Assembly: GCA_937998865.1 (NCBI GenBank)
Contig: CALLBR010000016.1
Coordinates: 1 to 42,596, forward strand
Length of the DNA stretch: 42,596 nt
Origin: an uncultured bacterium
Lineage (GTDB): Bacteria > Nitrospirota > Thermodesulfovibrionia > Thermodesulfovibrionales > Thermodesulfovibrionaceae
Direction of reading: 5' to 3'
Part shown: in pieces, positions 24,447 through 34,375 of the stretch
Layout of the letters: the number at the start of each line of letters is the position of its first letter
Position numbering within the stretch: position 1 is the stretch's first letter
The notes under the pieces: generated by a model
The model's input: the letters and a program-made list of their open reading frames with translations, nothing else
Told to the model about the DNA's origin: nothing
Databases searched by the model: none
Program-made: the position numbers and the translations under genes

Positions 24447-25822
24447 TTTTCTTCCAAACTCTTTCTAAGCAACCTTATTTGCTCCTTTACGCTTTCTTTA
24501 GAGGTGCTTCCATAGGAAGATTTTCCATTAATTGAACCTAAGGGAGTCAATATACTATAGACTTCTTCATCAATTTTGTGGGAGAAATTTCGGAATTCTT
24601 CAAGGGTTAAATCTTTAAGCTCTTTACCTTTTTCAATGCAGTAAAGAACTATTTTGCCTGTTATTTCATGAGCTTGTCTGAAGGGAACTTCTTTTCTTAC
24701 CAGATACTCAGCAAGATCTGTTGCTGTAATATAGCCTCTTTGTGCTTGGTGATTCATTCTTTCTTTGTTAAATTCTACAAGGGGTAGCATTTCATCTACT
24801 ATTTTAAGACTCATGGTTACTGTGTCAATAGTATCAAAGACTGGCTCTTTGTCTTCCTGCATGTCTCTGTTATAGGTCAGTGGAAGTCCTTTCATTGTTG
24901 TAAGCAGAGAAATAAGATTTCCATAGACTCTTCCAGTTTTTCCTCTTATTAACTCCGCTGGATCTGGATTTTTTTTCTGAGGCATCATGCTTGAGCCAGT
25001 GGAGAATCTATCAGGAAGCTGAATGAAACTAAATTCATCAGTAGACCATAAAATTAATTCTTCGGCAAGTCTGCTTAAATGCATCATAATTACTGCTCCA
25101 CAATACAAAACATCAAGAACAAAATCTCTGTCTGAGACAGCATCCATGCTATTAGGAATTACAATATCAAAATTAAGTTCTTTTGCTGTAAACTCTCTGT
25201 CTATGGGAAGGCTGCTTCCAGCCAAAGCACCAGAACCTAAGGGACATTGATTTATTCTCTTTAATGTTTCCTTTAGTCTTTGTTTGTCCCTTTCAAACAT
25301 CCAGGCATAGGCAAGAAGGTGATGACTCAAAAGCACTGGCTGAGCTTTTTGCATATGAGTATACCCGGGCATGATTGTATTGATATGTTTTTCAGCCAGA
25401 GAAAGGAGAGTTTTTTGAAGCTTTCTGATTTTTTCTATGATTTCTTTAACTTTTTTTCTTAGATAAAGCCGAAGATCTGTTACTACTTGATCATTTCTTG
25501 ATCGGGCTGTATGTAGTTTTGCCCCTGCTTGTCCAACTTTTTCAATAAGAGCTTTTTCAATGTTCATGTGGATGTCTTCAAGCTCTTCCTTAAACTGAAA
25601 TTTACCATTCTTTATTTCTCTTTCAATTTCACTAAGCCCCTTTAAAATCTTTTCCAATTCCTTTTTATTGATAATTCCTTGCTTATGAAGCATTTTTGCG
25701 TGGGCAATACTACCTTCTATGTCTTCCTGCCATAGCCTTTTATCAAAAGATATAGATTGAGAGAATTCTTCCAAAGTTTTAGCTGTCTTTTCCTTAAATC
25801 TTCCTGCCCAGGGTTTTTTCAT
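24443..25822 (-). CDS. argH: Argininosuccinate lyase
   Basis: The last step of arginine synthesis: argininosuccinate to arginine plus fumarate. The 459-aa protein begins KPWAGRF, has the substrate loop TARSRNDQVVTDLRLYLR and the superfamily signature GSSMMPQKKNP. I use ATG 25822, whose A is the last base of the upstream TGA (TGATG); an in-frame GTG at 25825 is the alternative. The fumarate product could feed the fumarase at 3890. Confidence 0.93.
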   Translation of the reverse strand: MKKPWAGRFKEKTAKTLEEFSQSISFDKRLWQEDIEGSIAHAKMLHKQGIINKKELEKILKGLSEIEREIKNGKFQFKEELEDIHMNIEKALIEKVGQAGAKLHTARSRNDQVVTDLRLYLRKKVKEIIEKIRKLQKTLLSLAEKHINTIMPGYTHMQKAQPVLLSHHLLAYAWMFERDKQRLKETLKRINQCPLGSGALAGSSLPIDREFTAKELNFDIVIPNSMDAVSDRDFVLDVLYCGAVIMMHLSRLAEELILWSTDEFSFIQLPDRFSTGSSMMPQKKNPDPAELIRGKTGRVYGNLISLLTTMKGLPLTYNRDMQEDKEPVFDTIDTVTMSLKIVDEMLPLVEFNKERMNHQAQRGYITATDLAEYLVRKEVPFRQAHEITGKIVLYCIEKGKELKDLTLEEFRNFSHKIDEEVYSILTPLGSINGKSSYGSTSKESVKEQIRLLRKSLEEK

Positions 25823-27918
25823 CACTCCTCTGCCTTTGCTTGTCTTTCTTTCTGTCTTTGCTCAATTATCTTTTGTGCTATATGAGAGGGGACTTCTTCA
25901 TAATGTGAGAACTCCATAGAATAGATGCCTCTTCCTGATGTCATGCTGTGAAGTTGGTTAGCGTAAGTAAGCATCTCTGCCATGGGAACAAGCGCTATAA
26001 TTTTCTGATTTCCTCCTGCTTGTGGTTCAACTCCTTGAACCTTTCCTCTTCTGGCATTAAGATCTCCAATTATTGTTCCCAAGGTTTCATCAGGCACAAT
26101 TATTTCAGCCTTCATAATTGGTTCAAGTAACACAGGTTTTGCTTCCATAAAAGCTTTCTTTAAAGCTAAAGCACCAGCTATTTTGAAAGCCATCTCAGAG
26201 GAATCTACTGGATGATAAGAACCATCGTAAAGAGTTACTTTTATATCAATGATAGGATAGTATGCTAAGATACCCTCTTTCATTGTCTCAAGTATTCCTT
26301 TTTCAACAGCAGGACGGTATTGTTGGGGAATTACACCACCCACTATTTTGTCCACAAATTGATAGCCTTCTCCTCTTGGTAAGGGCTCTATCTGAATCCA
26401 GCAGTCACCATACTGTCCTCTTCCTCCAGACTGTTTTTTGTATTTACCCTGAGCAGAGGCAGAGGCCCTTATTGTCTCTCTGTAAGGAACTTTTGGTGCC
26501 ATAAGATTCACTTCTACTCCAAATTTTCTCTTAAGTTTTTCAAGGGCAACTTCTATGTGAACCTGACCCATTCCGCTAAGGATCATGTCTTTTGATTCTT
26601 CATCTCTTGAGAATTTTAAAGTGGGATCTTCCTCCAGTAACTTATGTAGCCCAGCACTTACTTTTTCCTCATCACCTCTTGTTTTCGGCGCAATTGCATA
26701 GGAGATGATAGGCTCAGAAAATCTTACTTCTGGAAGCTGAATAGGGTTATTCTCATCACAAAGAGTATGACCTGTAAGAGTGTCTTTTAGCTTAACGGTT
26801 GCTACAATTTCACCGGGTCCTGCTTTCTGACAAGGTGTTTGAGATTTGCCAAGTATGTAATAAATTTGACCAATTCTCTCTTTTGTTCCTGTGTTTGGAT
26901 TAAGCACATTAGAGTCAGCTTTGAGAACTCCTGAGAAAATTCTTATATAAGAGATTTTTCCAGCAAAGGGGTCAATGGTAGTTTTGAAAACATAGGCTGA
27001 AAGAGGCTCTCCCTCTGAAGGTTGTCTTTTAACTTCGCTTCCATCTTTAGGGTTGATACCTTTGATAGGATATATATTTGCCCTTTCTTTAGGATCAGGA
27101 AGGGTTAAGATAAGGCTATCTAATAAGGCTTCCACACCAACTCCAAGAAGTGCTGATCCTGCCAATACAGGGATGAATCTCCTTGCAAGGGAAGCATCAT
27201 GTAAGCCTTTTCTTAATTCTTCCTCTGTTAATTCTCCGCCTTCAAGATATTTTTCAAGAAGGCTATCATCAAGTTCTGCAATTTTTTCAACAAATTTTTT
27301 CCTGTATTCTTCTACTCTTTCCATTAATTCAGAGGGAATGGATGATTCTTTTATCGATTTGCCATCCTGTTCATAGGCTTTAAGGGAGATGAGGTCTACG
27401 ACTCCCTTAAGGCTAGGTCCCTCTCCAATTGGCAGAGTAAGAGGAATTGCTTCCTGCCCAAAAACTTTCTCAATTTCTGCTACTGCTCTATCAAAGGAGG
27501 AATTTTCTTTGTCAAGTTTGTTTACAAAAACAACTCTTGGAAGGTCATAGTCATCACAGTATTTCCATATTCTTTCAGTCTCTGCTTTTACTCCAGAAAG
27601 GGCACTGACGATTACAATTGCTCCATCACAGACTCTAAGAGCATTTTTTGTATCCTCCAGGAAGTTCACAAAACCAGGTGTATCTATAATATTTATTCTG
27701 TAATCTTTGTAATCACAATAGGCTACTTTACAACTAAGTGTCATATTTCTTGCAAGTTCCTCTGGTTCATAGTCGATTACTTTACCTGTTGTCTCTCCAG
27801 TAGTTACTCTGTCAATTTGCCCTGTTTTAAAAAGTATTTGTTCTGCAAGCTTGGTGTTGCCTGCACCTGCATGGGCTACTATTGCTACATTTCTAATCTT
27901 GGTGATGTCTCTGCTCAT
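25822..27918 (-). CDS. EF-G-like translational GTPase with an altered P-loop
   Basis: A 698-aa five-domain EF-G homologue of the divergent EF-G-like group, probably ribosome-associated. The P-loop reads AHAGAGNTKLAE: Asn21 replaces the lysine of GKT, and a lysine instead appears at position 23. G2 is RNMTL (57-61), G3 is DTPGF (79-83; EF-G has DTPGH with a catalytic His), G4 is NKLD (133-136) and G5 is GSAL near 255. Domains II-V continue without a break (GRGQYGDCWIQIEP; DLNARRGKVQGVE). Codons around position 21 are clear, GGC AAC ACC AAG. GTP binding may be weak or altered. GGGGG upstream of ATG 27918 serves as ribosome-binding site. Confidence 0.85.
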   Translation of the reverse strand: MSRDITKIRNVAIVAHAGAGNTKLAEQILFKTGQIDRVTTGETTGKVIDYEPEELARNMTLSCKVAYCDYKDYRINIIDTPGFVNFLEDTKNALRVCDGAIVIVSALSGVKAETERIWKYCDDYDLPRVVFVNKLDKENSSFDRAVAEIEKVFGQEAIPLTLPIGEGPSLKGVVDLISLKAYEQDGKSIKESSIPSELMERVEEYRKKFVEKIAELDDSLLEKYLEGGELTEEELRKGLHDASLARRFIPVLAGSALLGVGVEALLDSLILTLPDPKERANIYPIKGINPKDGSEVKRQPSEGEPLSAYVFKTTIDPFAGKISYIRIFSGVLKADSNVLNPNTGTKERIGQIYYILGKSQTPCQKAGPGEIVATVKLKDTLTGHTLCDENNPIQLPEVRFSEPIISYAIAPKTRGDEEKVSAGLHKLLEEDPTLKFSRDEESKDMILSGMGQVHIEVALEKLKRKFGVEVNLMAPKVPYRETIRASASAQGKYKKQSGGRGQYGDCWIQIEPLPRGEGYQFVDKIVGGVIPQQYRPAVEKGILETMKEGILAYYPIIDIKVTLYDGSYHPVDSSEMAFKIAGALALKKAFMEAKPVLLEPIMKAEIIVPDETLGTIIGDLNARRGKVQGVEPQAGGNQKIIALVPMAEMLTYANQLHSMTSGRGIYSMEFSHYEEVPSHIAQKIIEQRQKERQAKAEE

Positions 27919-27944
27919 AAGAACCCCCTGTTAAGTTTTAATTT

Positions 27945-29237
27945 TTATTCAAAAACTCTTTTGTAAATGTAGTCAATGTTTCTTGTGTAATAGTTTAGCT
28001 CAAAAATGCTCTTAATTTCATCATCACTGAGATATTTTTTTACAGTTTCATCCTTGAGCAAAAGTTCCATAAAGGGTTTTTTCTCTCCCCAACTTTCCAT
28101 TGCTTTAGATTGAACTATTTTATAAGCTTCTTCACGAGTAAGCCCTTTTTCTACTAAGGCTAGAAGTACTCTTTGAGAGTTGTATAGTCCATAGCTAAGT
28201 TCAATGTTTCTAAGCATTCTGTCAGGATAGACTCTTAAATCTTTAAGGATGTTATAAAGTCTATTAAGCATGTAATCTACGAGAATGCAACTATCAGGTA
28301 TTATTACTCTTTCCACTGAGGAATGAGAGATGTCTCTGTCATGCCAAAGAGCAATATTTTCAAAGGATGCAAAGGCATTACTGCGAAGTAGTCTTGCAAG
28401 CCCGCTTAAGTTTTCACATCCTACAGGATTTCTTTTGTGAGGCATGGCAGAGGAACCTTTTTGACCTTCTGTGAAGGGCTCTTCTGCTTCTAAAACTTCT
28501 GTTCTCTGGAGATGCCTTATTTCAATAGCAATTTTCTCTATCATTGCTCCAATTAAGGCTAAAACACTCAAAAATTCAGCATGTCTGTCACGTTGCACAA
28601 CCTGAGTAGCTACAGGTTCTGGTTTTAGATTCAGTTTTTTTAGAGCAATCTCTTCAATCTGAGGTGGAAGATTTGAAAATGTTCCTACGGCTCCTGAGAT
28701 TTTACCTACAGAAATTCTATCTATTGCTGATTTTAGTCTTTCTATGTTTCTCCTTGTTTCTTCATACCATAATGCAAATCTTAATCCAAAGGATGTAGGC
28801 TCTGCATGAACACCATGACTACGCCCCATACATATTGTTTCTTTGTATTGAATGGCTTTCTCTTTGAGCAAAGATTTCATCTCTTCTAAATCCTTCATTA
28901 TTAGTTCTGAGGCTTCTCTTATTTGAAGAGCTAAGGCTGTATCTACTACATCGGAAGAGGTAAGTCCCATATGAATATATCGAGAAGAGGGACCTACTTT
29001 CTCTGCCACTGCAGTTAAAAAGGCTATTACATCATGTTTTACTGTAGCTTCAATTTCATCAATTCTTTGGATATGGAAGTCAGCTTTTTCTTTTATTTCT
29101 TTCAATGCCTCCTGAGGAATCTTCCCAAGCTCTGCCCAAGCTTCACAAACAGCTATTTCTACTTGGAGCCATTTTCTGAATTTGTTTTCCATGCTCCATA
29201 TTTGACCCATTTCTTTTCTTGTGTATCTTGGTATCAT
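27945..29237 (-). CDS. purB: Adenylosuccinate lyase
   Basis: Catalyses two steps of purine synthesis (SAICAR to AICAR and adenylosuccinate to AMP), releasing fumarate each time. The 430-aa protein begins MIPRYTRKEMGQIW, has MGLTSSDVVDTALALQ, GRSHGVHAEPTSFG (general acid region) and the signature SSAMPHKRNPVGCENL. GGAGGAG upstream of ATG 29237 is a strong ribosome-binding site. The gap to truB upstream is 23 bp and to the EF-G-like gene 26 bp. Confidence 0.95.
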   Translation of the reverse strand: MIPRYTRKEMGQIWSMENKFRKWLQVEIAVCEAWAELGKIPQEALKEIKEKADFHIQRIDEIEATVKHDVIAFLTAVAEKVGPSSRYIHMGLTSSDVVDTALALQIREASELIMKDLEEMKSLLKEKAIQYKETICMGRSHGVHAEPTSFGLRFALWYEETRRNIERLKSAIDRISVGKISGAVGTFSNLPPQIEEIALKKLNLKPEPVATQVVQRDRHAEFLSVLALIGAMIEKIAIEIRHLQRTEVLEAEEPFTEGQKGSSAMPHKRNPVGCENLSGLARLLRSNAFASFENIALWHDRDISHSSVERVIIPDSCILVDYMLNRLYNILKDLRVYPDRMLRNIELSYGLYNSQRVLLALVEKGLTREEAYKIVQSKAMESWGEKKPFMELLLKDETVKKYLSDDEIKSIFELNYYTRNIDYIYKRVFE

Positions 29238-29260
29238 ATTCTCCTCCTTTAGTAATTACT

Positions 29261-30157
29261 TTATGAACTTTTGTGGATATCCTCCCATATTATTCTCTCA
29301 GGTTTTATTATTGTTCCATTTCCAAAGCCTATTCCTAATATTTTGTCACTCTTATCTTTTACTTTAACCCAGCCAGCAGGAACAATACCCGAAGGTTTAA
29401 TAGAATTACCATTAAGAAAGGGGCGGATCAAAGCGTCCTGAATCCTTATAGATGGTATAAAGTATAGGGCTTCATCAATTGAAAAAATACCACAGTTTTC
29501 ATTTATTTTTTCTTTTGGAAGATTTAAAAAATCTTCCAGTGAAAGAGAGCCTTCAATTTTAAACTTTCCAATCCTTGTTCTCTTTAACTCCACTATGTGA
29601 GCACCAATTCCAAGTTTTTCACCTATATCGTTGCAGAGAGATCGTACATAGGTGCCTTTACTGCAAACTACTCGGAATGAAACAAAGGGCATTTTAAAGC
29701 TTTCTATGGTAATTGAATGAATAATTACCTTTTTTGGCTTTCTTTCCACTGTAATCCCTTTTCGTGCAAGTTCATAGAGGGGCTTGCCTTGAAATTTTAT
29801 TGCTGAGTAAAGGGGTGGTATTTGCATAATTTCTCCCTTGAACTCTGTTAAAATTTTCTCCAATTCCTCTCTTTTCAAATCAAAATCTTCAACTATTTTT
29901 GTAACTTTACCTTCTGCATCATAGGTGTCAGTGGAAACTCCAAATCTTGCCTTAAAGACATATTCCTTTTCAAGCTCCATAAGAAAGGGAGTAATTTTTG
30001 TAGCTTCATTTGTACAAATAAGTAAAACTCCAGTAGCCATAGGGTCAAGGGTACCTGCGTGTCCAATCTTCTTAATCTTTAAGAAATTTTTTACTTTTGT
30101 AATGGTTTGTTGACTTGTAAGTCCCTTTGGTTTATCTAAAACTATAACTTTATTCAT
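29261..30157 (-). CDS. truB: tRNA pseudouridine-55 synthase TruB
   Basis: Makes pseudouridine 55 in the tRNA T-loop. The 298-aa protein begins with LDKPKGLTSQQ, has the catalytic HAGTLDPMATGVL with Asp38, then IPPLYSAIKFQGKPLYELAR and CSKGTYVRSLCNDIG. The C-terminal extension (about 230-298) looks like a small PUA-type domain. It starts 2 bp after the lptD stop without a clear ribosome-binding site, so re-initiation is likely. Confidence 0.94.
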   Translation of the reverse strand: MNKVIVLDKPKGLTSQQTITKVKNFLKIKKIGHAGTLDPMATGVLLICTNEATKITPFLMELEKEYVFKARFGVSTDTYDAEGKVTKIVEDFDLKREELEKILTEFKGEIMQIPPLYSAIKFQGKPLYELARKGITVERKPKKVIIHSITIESFKMPFVSFRVVCSKGTYVRSLCNDIGEKLGIGAHIVELKRTRIGKFKIEGSLSLEDFLNLPKEKINENCGIFSIDEALYFIPSIRIQDALIRPFLNGNSIKPSGIVPAGWVKVKDKSDKILGIGFGNGTIIKPERIIWEDIHKSS

Positions 30158-30159
30158 TT

Positions 30160-32214
30160 TTAAAAAATTTTAAAAGCTCCTAGTCCTTTAAGTTCAAAAA
30201 TTACAAGCATATTGAATTCAGAAGTTTCTCTACCTTCTCTAAAAATAGGTTTTCTGGATATGTTTATGTTAGTAGCCCAACATTTTTCTGCGTATCTTAT
30301 ATTAAAAGAACTATCTCTTAATCCAGCACCCTTTCCATTATAGTTTATATTAAAATTGAAAGACCATTTTTCAGAGAGTTTTTTGAAAACACTCATGGAA
30401 TAAGTTTTCACAGAGGACTCCTTATCTTGAGAGTCATATTGTCCCCTTAAGGTGGGTGACCATAGATAAGAGGGAGTTATTGTATCTTGTCTTGTATATC
30501 TCTGACTTATTGAAAGAGAGGTATTTTCATCAGGCGAGAAAATTAGCCAACTATTTAATTTTTCCAATCTTTTTTCCTTAGTGTTTGGATAAGTATCAAA
30601 ACCAAAGCTAAATTTCCAGATGTTGGCTTTTGCTTCGATTAAAATTGGGTATAGTTTGTTCCATTCATTTTTAGCCCTAAAGTCATAGATTTGTACTAAT
30701 CGTCCCTCAAAATACATATCCCTAAGCTTGATTTTACTGTATAATCCTGTTTTAATTAATGCAGTATCATCAATGAGTTCCGATTCTTTAAAAAAGGGCG
30801 GTTTTCCATTTACTGCAATGAAAAGGGTTTCTACAAAAGGTTCAATTATCTGATAAAAATTATCAGCTTTCTTGAAAAGCCTCATAAAAGCTTTTGCATT
30901 GTATCTGAGCATCTCCCTGTGAGAAACATCATGGTAGGGTTCAGTATTTTCAATGTTATAAAAAATTATGTTCCCACTCAAAGTTTGTTTAAATTTAATA
31001 GCATCTCCCATAGAATGAGTAAGCTGAGGATAAAACTCAAATCTCTGCCCTTTAAGTCCCTCCTCTTTGTAGTATTCTGCCATATTTGCATTAATATTTA
31101 TGTTAAATGGACCTAATCTATAGGGATAGACCGTATAGCCAAGTTCTACTTTAACAGGCGGGCTCATTCCATCGTATTTTAAGTCTTTCCATCCTTGGCT
31201 TAGGAGATAAAATCTACCCCCCACTGCTAAGGTTGATATTTCTACTGATGATTGAATAAATCTATCATACTTTGCCTGTAAATCTTTTGAAAAATCTTTA
31301 AAAAGATAAGTTGAGTTGTAAGATCTTATATCAGCATATTCTCTATAAAAATCCTTCTTATTCACATAGTTCACATCTATTAAAAGATCCAGTCCCTTGA
31401 ATTTTTGTAAATGTATGCCTCTTAATTCTTGATAATTTTTATTTGTAACTCTGTCATTTATCTGATATCCATACCACATTCCTTTAGTATCAAAGTCTAA
31501 ATATCTGTATTCAATTCCCTTACCAATACCTGTTTTTGAAAAGTAATCAAGAAAAAAAGTGGTATCTTTATTACTGTCAATGACAAGATAATAAGCAGAG
31601 CTAAGTTGAAAACCTTTTGTATTGGAGTTACCAATTTTAAGAGGGAGAAAACCTGATTTTTTGGTATTACCCGCAGGACCCCAAAATATGGGAGAGAAAG
31701 CTATAGGAATGTTTTTTACCCTAAAGGTTGTCATTTTAGAAGTGAGAGTATCATCTACCACAAGATCAACAACCTGGCCTGTAAAACACCAAGGTTGAGA
31801 TGTGTCTTTTTCAGGTTCACAGGTAGAAAAAGTGGCTTCTTTAGCTTTATATTTTATTTCACTGAGTCTCTCTATTTCTTCAGCAGTTATCCAAATATCT
31901 TGTTTTTTAATATGGATGGTAGCCTTTTTAAGGAAGCCTGTTTTCTTTTCCACATTAACTTTACCTTCCTCTGCCCAGGCTTCTATTTCCTCATCTTCAA
32001 AATGGATTTTCCCTTTAGCATAAATTTCACCTTTGTCTTCGTAATAGGTGGCAGTGAGAGCTGAAAGTTTGAAGGTCTCTCCTATTATAATTACATTTCC
32101 ATAAGCTATGTAGGTCTTTTCTCTCTCTAAACTCTCTAAGGTATCGGCATTTATTTGTACTGCCTCTGAAAGGACAGGTACACATAGAATTAGAAAGGCT
32201 ATGAAAAATATCAT
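30160..32214 (-). CDS. lptD: LPS-assembly outer-membrane protein LptD
   Basis: Inserts lipopolysaccharide into the outer leaflet. A signal peptide covers 1-18. An OstA/LptA-like beta-jellyroll spans about 19-150 (QINADTLESLEREKTYIAYGNVIIIGE). A large beta-barrel follows from about 190 with alternating aromatic strands and ends in Phe, as Bam substrates often do. At 684 aa it is shorter than E. coli LptD (784). Cysteines occur at FSTCEPEKDTSQPWC and EKCWAT; whether they form the inter-domain disulfides known in E. coli is open. It overlaps folC by 4 bp (ATGA). No LptE is visible. Confidence 0.9.
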   Translation of the reverse strand: MIFFIAFLILCVPVLSEAVQINADTLESLEREKTYIAYGNVIIIGETFKLSALTATYYEDKGEIYAKGKIHFEDEEIEAWAEEGKVNVEKKTGFLKKATIHIKKQDIWITAEEIERLSEIKYKAKEATFSTCEPEKDTSQPWCFTGQVVDLVVDDTLTSKMTTFRVKNIPIAFSPIFWGPAGNTKKSGFLPLKIGNSNTKGFQLSSAYYLVIDSNKDTTFFLDYFSKTGIGKGIEYRYLDFDTKGMWYGYQINDRVTNKNYQELRGIHLQKFKGLDLLIDVNYVNKKDFYREYADIRSYNSTYLFKDFSKDLQAKYDRFIQSSVEISTLAVGGRFYLLSQGWKDLKYDGMSPPVKVELGYTVYPYRLGPFNININANMAEYYKEEGLKGQRFEFYPQLTHSMGDAIKFKQTLSGNIIFYNIENTEPYHDVSHREMLRYNAKAFMRLFKKADNFYQIIEPFVETLFIAVNGKPPFFKESELIDDTALIKTGLYSKIKLRDMYFEGRLVQIYDFRAKNEWNKLYPILIEAKANIWKFSFGFDTYPNTKEKRLEKLNSWLIFSPDENTSLSISQRYTRQDTITPSYLWSPTLRGQYDSQDKESSVKTYSMSVFKKLSEKWSFNFNINYNGKGAGLRDSSFNIRYAEKCWATNINISRKPIFREGRETSEFNMLVIFELKGLGAFKIF

Positions 32215-33509
32215 AAAAGTTCACCCATTTTTCTTAAAGAGGATTTTTCTCCCAGAGCTTCTTTAAGTTCTCCCACTAAATAGGAGGATCCAGTGCAAAG
32301 AAGAAAAAGATCATTATTTTCATTGCATAAAGAGAGAGCCTTTTTGAAGGCTTCAAAACAATCAGATAAAAATTGAATTTCTAAAGAGACTCCATTAATT
32401 CTCTTTAATAATTCCTCGTATTTAAGAGCTCTCTCATAATTAGGTACAGTAAAAATTATCTTCCTTGCATATTTTTCAAATTCTTTCAAGACTCCAAGAA
32501 TGTCCTTGTCTTGCATTATACCAAGGACAACCACAGGTTTTTTTTGAGTGAGAATTTTAAGAGATTTTACCAAAGCTTTTATTGCTGAAGGATTGTGTCC
32601 TATGTCAAAAATTACTAAGGGTTCTTTATTAAATATTTCAAGCCTTCCAGGCATTTTGATGTTTTCCAATGCTTTCCTTACCAGGGATTCTTGCCATTGA
32701 GGATAAAGGGTCATGAAAGTTTTCAATGCTACTGAGGCATTTTCTATCTGATGTAATCCTATTAAAGAAAGTCTAAGTTTTTCTAAAGGAGAATGTAGAG
32801 GAGAGGGATAAAAATCAAAACAAACTCCTTCTAAATCTATGTTTCTATTCTTGCTGAAAAAATCTTTGCCATAAACAAATAAATTAGAATTTAAACTTTT
32901 TGCTCTTCTGTAGATTACCTCTTCAGCTTCTACCTCTTGAGATGAGGACACTACAGGAGTGTCTTTTTTTATTATGCCAGCTTTTTCTCCTGCAATTGCT
33001 GATAAAGTATTGCCCAAGAATTGCTGATGATCAAAGCCAATACTGGTTATGACTGAAATTTCGGGTTCTATTATATTTGTAGCATCAAGTCTTCCTCCCA
33101 TTCCTGTTTCCACTACTGCATAATCGATTTTCATTTCTTTAAAATAAAGGAATGCAATGGCTGTTACATATTCAAAAAAGGTAAGATCTTCATCATAAGG
33201 TTTAATAAGTTCAATGAGTTTTGTAACAATTTCTTCTGAAATCTCATTATCATTTACAACAATTCTTTCTGTAAATCTTGTTAAATGAGGAGATGTAAAT
33301 AATCCTACACTAAATCCATGGATTTTAAGTAAATTGTAGATAATTTTAGATACAGAACCCTTACCATTTGTTCCAGCTATATGGATAGATTTAAAATTTC
33401 TCTGAGGATTTCCTAATTTATTAAATAATGATTGGACTCTTTGAAGCCCTAATTTTATCCCCTTTGACCTTTTGCTGTATAACTCATTTAATAATTCATC
33501 ATATTTCAT
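32211..33509 (-). CDS. folC: Folylpolyglutamate synthase / dihydrofolate synthase
   Basis: A 432-aa Mur-ligase-like enzyme that adds glutamate to folates and, in many bacteria, also to dihydropteroate. It has the P-loop IAGTNGKGSVSK (43-54), FTSPHLTRFTERI, VETGMGGRLDATN, SIGFDHQQFLG and the C-terminal FDIGHNPSAIKAL. The overlap with accD is 4 bp (ATGA); accD-folC is a common bacterial pairing. Confidence 0.93.
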   Translation of the reverse strand: MKYDELLNELYSKRSKGIKLGLQRVQSLFNKLGNPQRNFKSIHIAGTNGKGSVSKIIYNLLKIHGFSVGLFTSPHLTRFTERIVVNDNEISEEIVTKLIELIKPYDEDLTFFEYVTAIAFLYFKEMKIDYAVVETGMGGRLDATNIIEPEISVITSIGFDHQQFLGNTLSAIAGEKAGIIKKDTPVVSSSQEVEAEEVIYRRAKSLNSNLFVYGKDFFSKNRNIDLEGVCFDFYPSPLHSPLEKLRLSLIGLHQIENASVALKTFMTLYPQWQESLVRKALENIKMPGRLEIFNKEPLVIFDIGHNPSAIKALVKSLKILTQKKPVVVLGIMQDKDILGVLKEFEKYARKIIFTVPNYERALKYEELLKRINGVSLEIQFLSDCFEAFKKALSLCNENNDLFLLCTGSSYLVGELKEALGEKSSLRKMGELL

Positions 33510-34375
33510 TTCTTTTCGTCTGTTTCAGAAGAGTACTGATAAGAAGAGAACAATATATCAATAATCTTAGAAATTGTGTTTTTTAGTTCCTTTCTGTCAA
33601 TGACTAAATCAACCATTCCATGTTCTAAGAGAAATTCAGCTCTTTGAAATCCTTCTGGCAATTGCTGTTTTATTGTTTCTTGAATAACTCTTGGTCCTGC
33701 AAAGCCTATAAGACTTCGAGGTTCAGCAATTATTATGTCTCCCAGCATGGCAAAGGAGGCAGTAACTCCACCAAAAGTAGGATCAGTAAGTATAGAGATA
33801 TATAAAATGCCTTCCTTTTTAAGTCTTCCGATAGCTTGAGAAGTTTTTGCCATTTGCATAAGCGAAAACATACCTTCCTGCATTCTTGCGCCACCAGAGG
33901 AGGAAATTATTATGAGAGGTACTTTTCTTTCCCAGGCTCTTTCAGCAGCTCTTGTAATTTTCTCTCCTACCACTGTGCCCATACTTCCACCCATAAAGGA
34001 AAAATCAAGTACTGCAATTACTACTTCCTTACCATTGATTTTTGCATCTCCATAAAGAGCTGCTTCTTTCATGCCAGACTTTTTCTCATTTTCTTGAATT
34101 CTCTCTGCATATGAAATAGTATCCTTAAAACCCAAGGGATCTGGGCTCGTAAGTTCAGGATCAAGTTCTATAAAAGTTCCGTTGTCAGTAAGTAAATTGA
34201 TCCGCTCTCTGGCAGATATTCTAAAATGATAATTACATTTAGGGCAGACTTTAAAATTTTTTTCCAATTCCTTACGATAAATTATTTCCTTACAATTTTC
34301 ACATTTTACCCACAATCCTTCAGGAATTTTTACTTTTTTTTCTATTTTAGGCTCTTTTCTTTTAAACCATGCCAT
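33506..34375 (-). CDS. accD: Acetyl-CoA carboxylase carboxyltransferase beta subunit
   Basis: With AccA transfers the carboxyl group from biotin to acetyl-CoA, giving malonyl-CoA. The 289-aa protein has an N-terminal zinc ribbon (Cys25, Cys28, Cys44, Cys47) and the crotonase-like domain with SSSGGARMQEGMFSLMQMAKT and LTDPTFGGVTASFAMLGD. It starts in a TAATG overlap with trpA. It lies far from the other lipid-synthesis genes at 7291-9964 and from fabD at 39316. Confidence 0.95.
   Translation of the reverse strand: MAWFKRKEPKIEKKVKIPEGLWVKCENCKEIIYRKELEKNFKVCPKCNYHFRISARERINLLTDNGTFIELDPELTSPDPLGFKDTISYAERIQENEKKSGMKEAALYGDAKINGKEVVIAVLDFSFMGGSMGTVVGEKITRAAERAWERKVPLIIISSSGGARMQEGMFSLMQMAKTSQAIGRLKKEGILYISILTDPTFGGVTASFAMLGDIIIAEPRSLIGFAGPRVIQETIKQQLPEGFQRAEFLLEHGMVDLVIDRKELKNTISKIIDILFSSYQYSSETDEKK

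Noticed and set aside
27053-27376. 107-codon open frame opposite the EF-G-like gene
   Set aside because: Antisense shadow with low-complexity Ser-rich translation.
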